DNA of 64,000 nt, taken from assembly GCA_963920525.1 (NCBI GenBank), contig OY986438.1, positions 214,768,896 through 214,832,895 on the forward strand, written 5' to 3'. Source of the stretch: Dichetophora obliterata (lineage: Eukaryota; Arthropoda; Insecta; Diptera; Sciomyzidae). Positions 35,767 through 47,954 of this stretch are shown piece by piece. A program made the translations under genes and the position numbers. How positions within the stretch are numbered: position 1 is the first letter of the stretch; every line of letters begins with the position of its first letter. Under the pieces are notes generated by a model. It did not search any database, was not told where the DNA came from, and saw only the letters and a list, made by a program, of their open reading frames with translations.

Positions 35767-37674
35767 ATGACGATGGAATGTGCACGATGCTGTATTTCAA
35801 TCCAAAGGACACTTTGAGGCATTGAAAGCGACGAAGGGACACCTTAATTTACTTATTTAATATTGTGTGTCTGTCTTCAGTCTTTCGAAGGTTTTGGTGT
35901 TTGTATGCGTACATGTGTGTAGATCGGTATGTGCTTAAGCGTAATTATGAAATAATTGCATTATTGTCAGGCTTTTCTGACAAGCTTAAAACAGGTATGA
36001 AAATTAATTAAACTGCTTTTTTTATATTCTTTGTCGATCAGTTGAATGTCCTTTCCATGTTTTGCCTGATAGGCCACACCTGCTTTTGACTTACAACAAT
36101 TTTTCGACCTTCAGGGCAAATATGTAAACATGTCCGTGGAAGTAAGAAATTTTAAAATTTTGTCTACGCCTTAACTGCATTTTTATAAAACAGTTTTATC
36201 CACTGTTTGCAATGTGAGAAAGATTTTTCCGCTTTTAGAAAATACTGATTTCAGTTATACCATTTTCGCAGTTGTTGGTGCTTCAAATTCACTTTTTTAA
36301 TTTAAAGTTTTTTCCAACATGATTGCGCTGCTGTATAACTTTTCAATGGCGGCCAATTTACGAATTGCAAAATGGCGCCCGTGAGTCACTCCTGTAACGA
36401 TAGCACTGCAGCAAACTTTTGCAAAGAACGCAATGCGAAATAAATTAACTTTACCGCGAAAGATGTTGTTTTTTTCCATTTTCTGGTATTTAGCTGACGA
36501 ACGAATTCATTGCAATTTTTGGCAAGAAGTTGCAACTGCAACGACTTGCAACCATTTTGCAGTAACTAGTGCAGGAAACGTTGTTTTTAACACAAACAAC
36601 AAAAACATATTTCACTGCGGTACCCGCTTCAACAAACTCAGAAGCAAACAAACAGTGTTGCATACCAAATTCTGCCTCGGGCTGTTAAAGGTTCTGAGGA
36701 AGCTATTGCAACAAATGTTAAATGAGCCCAAAATGTAATTAGAATACACTGAAAAAAGAAACAAATTGGATAAACAACGAGATTGTTTACCATTCACTTC
36801 AATATAGGCGCATAGTCCGGCTTGAAGGATCAATCTAACTGTAAAAAATATCCGCAAACATTCGCATTTATTTTCAGTGCTAGTTTTTCACCTGCGATTT
36901 GCCTGCTGCTGCTGCAATCCAAGAACCGTGTAAATTTTGAATATCCTGTTATAATTCCACAGCCAACCCAGCCAGCCACAGAGACAAACACACGTACACA
37001 ATCGCAGCCATAGACACAGAAAGTTGTGAGGTGGCAATTGTATCAATTTGAGCTGCAAAACTGCAACAACAGCTACAAATAGGATTTCTTAAGCTTTCTA
37101 ATATCTCTGACGAGCGCTTTGCCTGCTGCTCCTTGTCTCTGCTGCAAAGTTATGCTTTCATTGCTTCGTTTGCGTGGTCTCCATACGGCACAACAGGACC
37201 TGCGGGCAATTCACTTGCATAGCAACTTAGTCCATGTTGACTGCTGCAACACGGAAACAACGCAGATGAATAAATTCAAAAGCTGGTGTTGCACCTGCAT
37301 TTCACATGTCCTTGTGAACTGCCACCACCTACCTACCAACCCTCAATTCACGACCAGCTTGACAGTGCAACTCGGATTGCAACTTGTTAAAGTGTTTTTC
37401 ATGTTTTTATGGGTTCCAGCTCCACATCTCCCCGCACAGATTAAATTTATTTTCAGGTGTTTACGAAATTTTATTTCGTTTATATTGTTGCTGTTTCCGC
37501 TTTTGGATTCCGACTATATTGGGCTGTGGTGCAACTAGCGTAACCGAAAGGTGGCGACTTGAGTGTGGGGTGTTGGCTGCTTGCTTGCGGTGCATTTGTC
37601 GTTACGAAGGCTTTCAGCTTATTTTTCGGCCGTTCGTGATTGTGTTGCAACGATGGTTCTTGCGGTGGTGGTGC

Positions 37675-37701
37675 TTGTGTGTGTGTGTGTGTGTGTGTGT
37701 G
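37675..37701. repeat. (GT)13 microsatellite
   Basis: Nearly perfect GT run, the longest in the window. Confidence 0.8.
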
Positions 37702-38540
37702 CGACATTTGGCCAAGCACCCAAAAACACAATTGTAAAAAAACCAAAACAGAACAGAACTAAATTAAAGCGTTGCTGTGAGTGAGCCAAGAAGGCAACGA
37801 CAATGACTACAACAGCAACAACACCAAATGCAAATGATGCAGTCTGCCTGGTTTGTGGCTCATGTGCTTCCCGTTTAAGTGATGGTTGGTGGTGTGGTGA
37901 AAAAATTTACAAAAAAAAAAACAATATGAAATAAACCACAAACCCTTTCAAGTTTCAGGGATATCGCAATGGAAATGCTTTCGAACGCACTGAAAACACC
38001 TGCAAGTGTAATACAAAAGTCTGATTTCTTAGGAAATAGTGGAACAACAACACAAGTCTATTTCACAAAATAACAATAATAATCAGATCCACCAGGATGC
38101 ACATCGAAGTACCGTTTTTAATAGGTGTTCCGATAATTTTTTTTTAAATTAAAATAATTTTACAGATTTCATATGACTTTATCAAAAATAATGTATTCAG
38201 ATAAATAAACTATAAATTACATAAAAATTATCAGACAAAATATTTGAGACCAACCTAATAATTACAGCAAAATCAAAAAAAAAATTAAAATTTTTTGTAT
38301 ACTATAGCTACACTTTTTAATACTTAAATATTCCGTTTTTATAGCAATCCCAAATAAACATCAGTTTTAAAAAATATTTAATTGTTTTTTGCTATTGATG
38401 GTTTTTTATCTATAATATTCATCGGACTGAAAAAATATTCTACGTTACTATAGGTAATAGGTTCTACGGTTACTATGTCTCAATATTTTGAATTCTATAT
38501 TGCATATAATTTATTTTGAGTTATACTTTTTAGTAATTTT

Positions 38541-38869
38541 ATTTATTTATTAGATATAAAAATGAGTACAAATAAGAACAAGTTATTTTCCAGTAGAATG
38601 GATAACATTATATACAACCAATCAAACATGGAATAACAACAAACAGAAATCAAAAAGTTTAAAAATAATCCTAGATCATAACAGAAAATAATTTAAAATC
38701 TAATAATAAAAATTATTTGAAACCTTAAGATAACATTAAACAAAAAAATCTCTTGCAAAAATATTAAATAAGCTTAAAACTTATAAAGAAAAGGGGGAAA
38801 AAGACATACAAAAGAAAAATAGAAAACAGAATTTAAGAATTAAGGAGATGAAAAGTGGGTGAAAATAGA
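38541..38869. other. A+T-rich stretch, probably LINE copy 2 3' region
   Basis: The part near 38800-38880 resembles sequence downstream of LINE copy 1 (about 23330-23430), so it is likely the 3' untranslated end of copy 2. The boundary is unclear. Confidence 0.4.
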
Positions 38870-40860
38870 TTGCCTAAAAGTTTTAGTCCGAGAAATCTCT
38901 CTCAATCTACGAGGCAACGCATTCCAAAGTCTTACGGCATTAATGAAAAACAGATTAGAACTAGCAAGAGAACTACGACTAGGTATGAGTAAAATATTAC
39001 ATCTTCTGGATATGCTAAACTGTAATTTTACATAAAGATAGTGAGGAGTCTTAGTGTGTATAGTTTTGTGTAGATAAATACAGATAAACCGAGTATTGCA
39101 TTTCTAAAACTTGACAGATGGTCAAATTTATTTAATCCATTCACAAAACGTGTTGCATAATTATAAGCGATATTAAGTTTAAGCAATGAGGATGAATCAA
39201 GTTTGCTGTACACGACCTCGGAGTATGTTATTACCGGCTAAGCAAGTTGCTGCACTAGTAGTTTCTTTAATTCGAGAGTGCAACAATTAGCGGACATTCT
39301 TAGATTTCGAAGGATATAATAAACTTTTTGGACTACAATGTTTACATGATCGATACAAGACAAGGACGAATTCATACAAAAACCAAGATTAACAATTTTC
39401 GACACAACATGGAGTTTGGTAGTACCAATGTATAACTCAGGGATAACATCTAAGATATTTTTATTCTTACAGATAGGAAGAATATAAGATTTGGCTGCAT
39501 TGAGTTGAAGACCATTACTACAAACCCAGTTAAATATGTTACTTAGATCTTCGTTCAGTCTACCATGCATAGATGAATGCCTGCAGACAGTAAAGATGTT
39601 ATCATTTATGAAAATGGAGAATAAAAGCGGTCCAAGAATCGAGCCTTGTGCAACTCCACTCAGGACTGGCTTACGGTGAGAGAACATTTGACCTACTTTA
39701 ACTCTTTGTGATCTATTCGACAAATAGCAGGAAATAAGACTCACTGCACAGTTGGAAAACCCAAAGAGACACCGAAGCTTAAAACAGAGATATGCATGAC
39801 TAACTTTGTCAAATGCCTTGGAGAAGTCCAGCAGGCAAAGTAGAGACAAAGATCCAGCATCATATTCAGGTCGGATGTCATCGAGTACTTTAACAACTGC
39901 GGAAGCACAACCATGCTCCGCCCGAAAACCAGACTGATATGGAGAAAGAAGATTGTTTTCCTGCAAGAACTTATTGATTTGATGGATCATGATTTGTTCA
40001 CATACTTTAGATAACGGGGAAAGTATACTAATTGGTCTAAAGTCATTTGGTCCAGATGGGTTTGATTTTTTTGCCACCGGCAAGACAGTAGCAGTTTTCC
40101 AAATAGCTGGAAATGAGGAGAATATAAAACAGTGATCTATAATGTGTGTCAATGGACTTATGATATGAGGTAGTAAAAAATATATAAATTCGATGGGAAT
40201 ACCATCTTCACCCACTGCATTTGACTTAATATGCATCACACAATTTCCAACATCAATTTCCGGGTCAACATTAATTACAGGGGAATTATTTTTTCGCACA
40301 CCAAGACTACTTATATTGTTCCATAAAGTTTTGGTGGGAAGTGACAATTTAAGCTTGGCAGAGAAATACCGGGTCTTGGATTGCCTTGTTAAGTAAACAG
40401 ATTCATTTTAAGCCCACCTATAGCTTACCCAATTTGCAGATGTAGGATCTCTTCTCCAAAGTTTGTGTAATCTATTTCATTTTTTTATTGCGTCAAGAAC
40501 ATTCTGTGAGAACCAAGGACAAGATGCATTCTTTTGACGAACTGTCCGCAAAGGAACATGTTTTTCAAATGAATATTTCACAGGAGTTGTAAGGGAGCAT
40601 AATAATTTTGTGAAAATTTTAAGGAAAATTAAATGCGAATAAGGAAACAACAGTTTTGTTGCTAAATCCTCATTGTTAAAATAAACAATTTGTTGTTACT
40701 TTTGAAGAATCATAGAGCCACAACTGGAAGGAGCAAAACGAAAAATTGAAATCTTTATTTCTCTAAACGAAGCAATAAAATCTTTAAAACTTTTTTCGGA
40801 ATTCCTAGACAATTTCTGGTACCTATATTCAAAACTTCTTTTATACTTCTATACTTTTTA
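38870..40860 (-). pseudogene. LINE copy 2: reverse transcriptase pseudogene lacking YADD
   Basis: Minus strand, same family as copy 1. Upstream blocks read EKHVPLRTV and NASCPWFS (about 40510-40570), the segment between endonuclease and polymerase. A 369-codon frame (39238-40347) follows, with SLPTKTLWNNI, IKSNAVGEDGIP, LLSPYQSGFRAEHG, CLLDFSKAFDK, SGVAQGSILGPLLFSIFIND and then SSMHGRLNEDL. In copy 1 the last point has about 30 additional residues including AYADDIQLYL. Copy 2 has therefore lost the catalytic YADD box in frame, and also carries Ala for Pro in the usual GVPQG. The C-terminal part (39028-39213) is in another frame. It is non-functional. Confidence 0.85.
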
Positions 40861-40935
40861 CATGTTTTGATAATTTTTCCAACGCCACCCGTTTTTTTCA
40901 AATATTTTAATTTGCTAGTGTTAAGCGATCTGCAC

Positions 40936-43900
40936 TAGGGCTTTCAATCCCGAGGAGTTTTGGTGAATCCCTTGATTTCGGGATTTGAAATTCGTGATCC
41001 CGAAATGCCAAATTGTAAAATAATGACATTTAGCTGTATTAAAAGCTCGGACAGCTAATCACTCTTTCTATTAATTTCTGCGTTTTGGCACAAATGATTC
41101 CATATTATTCTTTAAATTTTTTATTTTTAAAATATAAATCCAAACTTAATCGTTACTCATACTTAAAATATTCAAAAACACTCAAAAGTTTATAAGACGT
41201 TTAAAAGACACTAAGACAAAATTATAATTTCTAATGCAGACAAGGGTTACAAAACAGTTGTAATGTACAAAGAATATAAGGAAAAAAAAAAAAATTCAAC
41301 TATAAAGTCTAATTCTGAAAAAGTATTTTGCAATTTAAGGGGAAACCCTTGTAAATTTATGATTGAAATAGTATCTGATTAAACCAGAACGTAAAAAAAT
41401 TGAATTGAAAATAGCGATTATGATATGAAGATTTTTTTTTAATAAGAATCAAAACCTAAACTGTCCTTAATTTTTTTTTTTTTTTTTTTATTTAAAGGCA
41501 ATGTTCACATGTAAGACTTATAGTCTTTTGAATGCAGTAAGAATAACAAATATAATAACAACAAGTTATATATAACAAATTAATTTATGAAACTTATTGC
41601 TTAATCAATAATTCAAATTAAAAATCAATTAATATCCAAAGAATTTTTATCAAATATAAATGAATTAAATACCTAAGAGAGAAAAAAAAAGAAAAGAGAA
41701 AGAGATAGAATTAGGAGAAAATTTTGAAGATTTCATGCTTAAATTCTGAAAATACAATTTCTGGCATCCAAATAATTTAAAATGTTGCATCCAAGCAATT
41801 GATTGCTTAAATGGCTTATCCGGTCAAATTTTTTAAGACCATAAACGTATCTTATTGCATTATTAAATGCAAGTTGTAGCTTATGGCTTGACTTGGAATC
41901 AGGCTTACTGTATACCACCTCGGAGTATGAAATTATCGGCATTATGAGCTGGATAACTAATTTTTTTCTGGTATCACCAGGCACAAATGATGCAGTTCGT
42001 CTCAAGTTCCTAAGGATGTAATACACCTTGCAAACAACGGAATTTATATGGTCATCACAAGTGAGAGAAGAGCTAATGTAGAATCCGAGATTTTTAACCT
42101 TCGTAACAAAATTTAGCCCAACACCATTAAGAATAATTGTCGGTATATTATGAAGGGGGTAGCATTGTTTCTTAATCGGCAAGACACATGACTTGAGAGG
42201 ATTGAGTTCAAGCATATTAGCCTTAACCCAATCTGAAACAATGCTCAAATATTCATTCAACTTTATACATAAGTCATTAACAAGACTAATAGGTTTCGCA
42301 ATGTACAGTTGAAGGTCATCAGCATATGCATGCATGGTGACATGACGACATTTAGTGAAAATGTCATTTAGAAAGATTGCAAATAAGAGGGGCCGAGAAC
42401 AGAGCCTTGAGGCACCCCACAGGTTAAATTGCCAAAAGCGGACAGACTATTCCCCACCCTTACTCTTTGAGACCTCCCGGTTAAGTAATTATATATCAGA
42501 CGGACAGCTGAACTAGAAAATCCAAAACTGTTCACAAGTTTATGACAAAGTAGTGAATGATCAACAGAGTCAAAAGCTTTGGAAAAGTCTAGCAGACAGA
42601 GCAAGCTTAAGTGCCCCAGATCATATGATATTCTAATGTCGTCTAAAATCTTTACTATGGCCGTAGAGCAGCTGTGGCCAGGTCTAAAGCCAGACTGAAA
42701 AGGGGACATAAGGCCATGATCTCTGATATGAACGGAGATTTGCGCAGTCATGAGCGACTCAAATACTTTTGACAAACATGATAACAGACTAACAGGACAG
42801 GAAAATCAGACAGTTCACGTGCATTGGCCCTTTTAGCTATAGGGATAATTGTTGCTGCTTTCCAAGCATTAGGAAAGCTAGAACTTGTGAAATATGCGTT
42901 AAAGGACTTAGAATAAAAGGTAAGATAATTTTAATAGATTTGAAAGATACTCTATCCTCACCCACGGCATTCGACTTAATCTCATTCACACAACGAGCAA
43001 CATCACACTCACCTACAGCCACAAAATCAAAGTTAAATGGACATTCAAAAGTACGAACGTACATATCATAAGCAGACGAATTAACAGAATTAACTGAGCT
43101 TGCAGTAAAATATTCGTGTAGACCATTAGCATCTATACAACATTCATTTGACGTTACTTTACAAACTCCAGCTTGTCTCAAATTACTCCAGAGCTTTTTA
43201 GTAGGTTGTGATAAGTTTAGTTTGGACATAAAGAAAACACGTTTCGAAGACTTAACAGCAGAATTGGCTTCATTCTAGCCCTTTTGTACTTTTCCCAGTT
43301 GAAATTTGATGGGTTTCTTTTCCAACGATTATAACATTTATTCCGGTTTTTTAGAGCCAATTTAACAACACTAGTAAACCAAGGGCAGCTTATGTTGGAG
43401 ACACGGCGAGTAATTAAAGGTACATGCAAGTCATATAACGCACTTATTAAATTATTAAAAAAACTTAATTAAAGATATTTGCTAAATTTTTAAATATTTA
43501 AATTATAATAAGCTAATTAAATAAAAAAGTTCTGATTTCTAGTTCTTCAGAAAAGTTCAACCTTTATTTCAGAATGAAAACCCAAAATTATTTAAAAATA
43601 TCAAATACGATTTCACTTTATTATAAACATAAAAATATAAAAGTAAATAAGTTAAACAAAACAAACAACAAAAATTTATATATAAAAAAATGTAAAAAGA
43701 AAATAAAACTTCTTATTCAAATAAATTTGTTAGCTGTTGGTAAAAAGTATTATTTGAATAAAATATTCCTTTTATAGTAAAAAGCTATAGCAAAGTAATA
43801 AAAGTGTTGCTATTTTCCAAAATTGCATGAAAATTGAACAGCCTAGTAAACAGAGTCTTTTAAGATCACAACCAACACAAACTAAAAAAAATAGGCTTTC

Positions 43901-44067
43901 AATATAGAGAGATAAAAAGAAAAAGGTTGATTACGATTATGGAAAAAGCTATCGTTTTCCTTGTAGTTACATTTGTAGTTGCTGAAAATTTTTATACTTT
44001 TATGTGAATAAAATCCTGGGATTCCGGGACTAGAAAGTGGTCCATGATCCCGGGATTGAAAGCCCTA
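40936..44067. mobile_element. hAT-like element carrying a LINE insertion
   Basis: The perfect 17-bp terminal repeat TAGGGCTTTCAATCCCG occurs at the left and inverted at the right end. Further CCCGGGAT/ATCCCG words follow inside. The flanks are ATCTGCAC (40928-40935) and TTCTGCAC (44068-44075), an 8-bp duplication with one mismatch. These features fit hAT. No hAT transposase is visible. Most of the interior is LINE copy 3; without it the element is roughly 1.2 kb and non-autonomous. Confidence 0.78.
41470..43440 (-). pseudogene. LINE copy 3: reverse transcriptase pseudogene inside hAT-like element
   Basis: Minus strand, related to copies 1 and 2 but more divergent. Frames in order: 43217-43429 (ISCPWFTSVVKLALKNRN), 42837-43229 (LNLSQPTKKLWSN, EIKSNAVGEDR), 42368-42775 (LMSPFQSGFRPGHS, CLLDFSKAFDSVDH, GVPQGSVLGP) and 41739-42335 (MHAYADDLQLYI, VKNLGFYISSSLTCDDHIN). 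Each junction is a frameshift. The YADD and DFSKAFD residues survive. A T-run of about 18 at 41470-41490 is the antisense of a poly(A) tail and marks the 3' end. The endonuclease is missing. Its position inside hAT-like ends makes it the younger insertion. Confidence 0.85.
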
Positions 44068-44075
44068 TTCTGCAC

Positions 44076-45451
44076 TTAAGATTTTGCTGGTGATTGATTA
44101 ATGTCAAGCCTTACGCAAAATACTGTTTTTTAAATATTGTTAAAAAATTAGTAATTATTTAATCTTAAAAACATGCATAATTTTAAAGATAAAATCTATT
44201 GCAACAATTATTTTATGGCTGCAAAAATTAAAAATAGAAGATGGCACTGCAAATGCATTAACATGCCTCCTTAAATTCTTGTCAATGAATGACCATATCT
44301 TTGCTGTTGATTGAAGTTAATGTAACAAATTTTTTGATTTAATTGGATCTTCTATTTAAAAAAAAAATCTTAATTTGGCAATAAAAAAAAATTAAATTTG
44401 AAGACACTTAGGAAAAAAAAAACATATTTTCATTATATAAAAATTCGTAAGAACTGCAGTTTTATACCTCACGCAGTGGCGGACCTACATACGAGCTCAT
44501 ATATCCCATGAGATCCCATGTATCCTGACCATGAAAGATTTTTTGTTTGAAAAAATAATGAAAATAATGAAAAGTTTACACAAAAAAAAAAAAATTATAT
44601 TAAAACATTTGACATAATCACATTATGTTAATCTTTCAACAACAATTTCAAACGAACGTGAGTGTAAAATTTTACCTCTACTTGTAAACAATATTATTTA
44701 TTTAAATAGCATTATAAAAACTATTCAATATGCAATTACAAATTAACCTGGAGTAGCATAAATAAACAGATTGTACCAAATGATTTCTGAAAATTTACTA
44801 GTTCTTAGCAAATGACACTAGATTGATGTAAGATGATGTATTGTTGCTGTCAAAAGTTTAGTACGAGTTAAGTTAAGTTAAACTGTCAAAAATTAAGCCA
44901 AAAAAATTTCAAAAGTTCAAAGTATCGATTTGGCTCAGGGCTAATTTAAAGTGTATTGCAACAAACATGTAAACTACAAATTGTTTTTTCGATCTGACTG
45001 CATCTTCCTTCCTCAGTTTGTCTTTGAAAACAGGACATTTTTTAAAAACTTATTTTATGAAAAATCTCAAGGGTTGGATCGGTTAGTACAAAGTTGAAAT
45101 GGAGCAACACAACAATTCGTCATTTTTTGATTACATCTTCTTGCTCTTAAATGTCCTCAAAGATGACATAAATTATACAAAAGAATTATATTGCAATGAT
45201 TATTAGCTGAAAAGCAATATACTTAGCCGGATATTGATTTAATGCATTTTTTTGTGATCTGATTTCATCTTTCTGTTTTTCAATGTCATTTAAAATGGCA
45301 TAATTATTCAAAATCATAAATATCATTTTAAGTATGGTCCCAATCAGCTGATAATAGGAAATTCTTAATTTTTATAAAATTTCATTTTGATATCTATTCA
45401 ATTGTGTACTCCCGAGTGTCCTTGAAAACAACAAATTAGCCGAAACACTTG
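44076..45451. other. Non-coding stretch with an isolated hAT-like end
   Basis: CAGTGGCGGACCTAC at 44476-44490 resembles the starting end of many insect hAT elements, but no partner with a matching duplication was found. Otherwise A+T-rich with no gene. Confidence 0.4.
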
Positions 45452-45963
45452 AACTTAATTTTTGGTGGTAGAATTTAGTGTCTTGCTCAGTTTTTCCCAA
45501 TCAGGTCAAAACCTCGAGGTATTCGCTAATGAAATTTAGTCACTTTTGCAACTATTTTTAGGTATATATTTTGCTTATTTTTGGAGACCAAAAATGTTGA
45601 CCACCTCCGACTACCACCACGCTTAAACGTTCAGAATTGAATCTTCTTATGAAATAAAAACAATAATTTGAGTAAATTTAAAGTTTTTTAAAGTTTTTGC
45701 GATCAACATTCAAATATTGTTAAAATTTAGGAAAAAGCGAAATTGCTTAACATTTGAAAAATCATAGATTCAACAAGTCTAACTCAATTTTCACGTTTTA
45801 TGTATTTTAGACAGTAAAAAGTTATTGTTAAAAATTTATATTTTTTTTTTTAATTTTTTACTTTTTTAATTTTAAGGTCAAGTATCAAACAAATATCTCG
45901 ATATTTTGACCTGATTGGAAAAAACCAAGTACGCCAATAAATTCTACGACCGAAAATTAAGTT
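45452..45963. repeat. Inverted repeat with ~75-bp arms (foldback-type)
   Basis: The left arm (45452-45527) contains AACTTAATTTTTGGTGGTAG and CCAATCAGGTCAAAA. The right arm (45889-45963) carries the same landmarks inverted, with about 80 percent identity by eye. The roughly 360-bp loop is non-coding. Probably a decayed foldback or miniature element; no target duplication was seen. Confidence 0.6.
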
Positions 45964-46869
45964 TAAATTTCTCGCTCTTTTGTGTATCTTTTCACAAATC
46001 ATCATTACTATGATATTTTTCTATAACATTGATTAGAACTTTTTTGAAAATAGTTTAAAAAATGTCTTGTTTTTGGCTCAAAACAGGAAAAGAAAGATGA
46101 AGTAAAATTCACTCAAAGTTTTGGTGCATTAATGCATCAAAAGAGCCAGTTTGATACAGGAGTAATTTTTTCATAGAAAATCGCTCCGACCTACTGTACA
46201 TACTTAATTTGCTTGATTTGTGCATTTTATAATAGAATCCATGTTTTTTATTGAGTTGGACGAAAAAGCAATATTATTTTTATGTTCGGAAAAGAAAGAG
46301 CAAAGAGGAGAATGATTATTCAACGTAACGACCTTAGTGCCATATCATTTAAGCAAGCTGCAAGCGCAACTTGCAAATATTAAAGCGATTACGCACGGCT
46401 AGATTAAACCTTAAACTTCTGTTCTATCTGATTTTTGTTTAACATAGAAAAATATGTATATTAAATTTACTTTTATTTACTTTACTTTCGCGCTTGCCTT
46501 GAGTTGAAGAGATGCCCGTCAGTTCGTTTGTCTCTCTGTGGTCACGATAAGAGCCGTAATTTAATAACTATCGTAACGAAATTCAATATTTGCTTTTGAT
46601 TCAAAAGTAGAGATCAAGTTCAAAAATGAGCAAAATCGAATGCAAACCACACCTACCTCCTATACAAAGAGACTTTATGAAATAAATGGCTGGTATATTG
46701 GCTTAAAATTTTGATCAATTAATCAAAAGAAGTTCTGTCAAATTCCTTTTTAGGGCTGATATGGCCAATTTATTTTTACGCACTTCACCTTAGGAGTTGG
46801 TGTAATAAAAGTGACGTCATCATAACAGTAAAACCTATAAATAATATCAAAACAATAAACTATTAAAAA
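45964..46869. other. A+T-rich non-coding stretch
   Basis: No recognisable gene, RNA or element end. Confidence 0.45.
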
Positions 46870-47029
46870 ATAATGTTTAAACTTAACTATGCGCCACTGT
46901 TTTTGAACACGGCATTCCACTATATTTTTCTTATAGATTTGGAGTCTATAAATATGAAAATTGCAAAAAGAAAATTTTATGGATACTTTTTTTTTTAATT
47001 TTTTTCTTTTTTTCGTATTTTTTTCATAT

Positions 47030-47284
47030 GAAGGGCTTATTGCAAGAACATGCTTAGGCACATAAAAAATTTTTGAAATAATATACTTTAAAGTTTTGGA
47101 AAAATTTATTTTTGTATGAACAAATGGAATTGAACATAGAAACTTTTACAAAGAGGTCGAAATTTAATAAGAAATAGCCAATATATCTTCAGTGGTTTTT
47201 GGCAATCCATTCAGTTATGTATCGAGCCTAAAAAATCAATTTTGTAGATCACGTGGTTTATCGTGTTATTGCAATAAGCCCTTC
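47030..47284. mobile_element. Miniature inverted-repeat element (GAAGGGCTTATTGCAA ends)
   Basis: GAAGGGCTTATTGCAA at the left is mirrored by TTGCAATAAGCCCTTC at the right, enclosing about 255 bp with no coding frame. Target duplication unclear. Confidence 0.6.
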
Positions 47285-47704
47285 ATTTATTCAAACTGTA
47301 TCTTAAATACCACTTATTAAATTTTTCATCACCATCACTAGCCTATAAAATTCAAGCACCACTACCTATTTTCAACTTTGGTTGAGTTGATTGGTCTTTG
47401 TTCTTGTGATTGTATTTTCGAAAACTGTAAAAATGTAAAAGAGATTGCGCCAATTTTCATGCAAAAACGTGTGCGGTCAATATATGATCAATAAAAAGAG
47501 GCATATTTTAAGAGATTTGCTGCAAATGCGCAAATGAGCAGTACTTTGAAATATCACCTAATAATATTAAACGACATTGGGCACCAAGTTTGATTTGCCA
47601 AACGTGTAGAACAATTTAAGCCGACGGGTCTTCCACCTAAAGGTATGTTTTAATTATAACAGAAAAATTTATAAAAAAAATCTAAATTTAAAAAATTAAT
47701 TTTT

Positions 47705-47810
47705 TTTGTCCGAACTGGGTTCCGTACCCACGTTCCCGAAAGCTTACTTGCATTCGTAATGATGCAAAATAAGCGAATCTTTGCTAACAACTAAGTTAGA
47801 CGAGTTGATA
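47705..47810 (-). repeat. tRNA-like repeat, copy 1
   Basis: On the minus strand an A-box-like TAACTTAGTTGTTAGCA is followed by a stem TTTGCAT/ATGCAA around a short loop, then a T-arm-like GTGGGTACGGAACCC leading into AGTTCGGACA and a T-rich tail. The tRNA layout is clear but the gene is too long and mismatched. It is a tRNA-derived SINE or a tRNA pseudogene. Confidence 0.6.
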
Positions 47811-47884
47811 AGGCATTAATGTTTTGTACGAAGAAGTTTTTAAAATAAATTTTAAGTGAACACAAAAATTTAAAAAAAAAACAA

Positions 47885-47950
47885 AAAAAATTATTTGTCC
47901 GAGCTGGGATACGAGCCCACGTTCCCGAAAGCTTATTTGAAGGTGTAAGT
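47885..47950 (-). repeat. tRNA-like repeat, copy 2 (truncated)
   Basis: It shares TAAGCTTTCGGGAACGTGGG and CCCAG-TTCGGACA-type blocks with copy 1, at a spacing of about 185 bp and in the same orientation. The T-arm GTGGGCTCGTATCCCAG forms a perfect 5-bp stem. The A-box half is missing. Its T-rich tail matches that of copy 1. Confidence 0.55.
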
Positions 47951-47954
47951 TACG

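Larger units (their letters stand above)
34321..38540. other. Element-poor stretch rich in simple repeats
   Basis: No recognisable gene or transposon. It contains GT/CA runs (35225-35253, 35602-35620, 37675-37701), CAG (35416-35430) and CAA/CAG (35744-35766) repeats and A+T-rich flanks. Overlapping frames up to 151 codons follow these repeats and are not credible proteins. The G+C content is higher than in neighbouring regions, as in introns or regulatory DNA near fly developmental genes, but no specific site can be named. Confidence 0.45.

Noticed and set aside
35370..35825. 151-codon plus-strand open frame
   Set aside because: It runs through CAG, CA and CAA repeats, giving repetitive Ala, Thr-His and Asn translations. 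Not a credible protein.
44476..46898. hAT-like element between CAGTGGCGGACC (44476) and GCGCCACTG (46890)
   Set aside because: Only 8 bases match between the ends and the adjacent 8-mers (ACCTCACG and TTTTTGAA) are unrelated.
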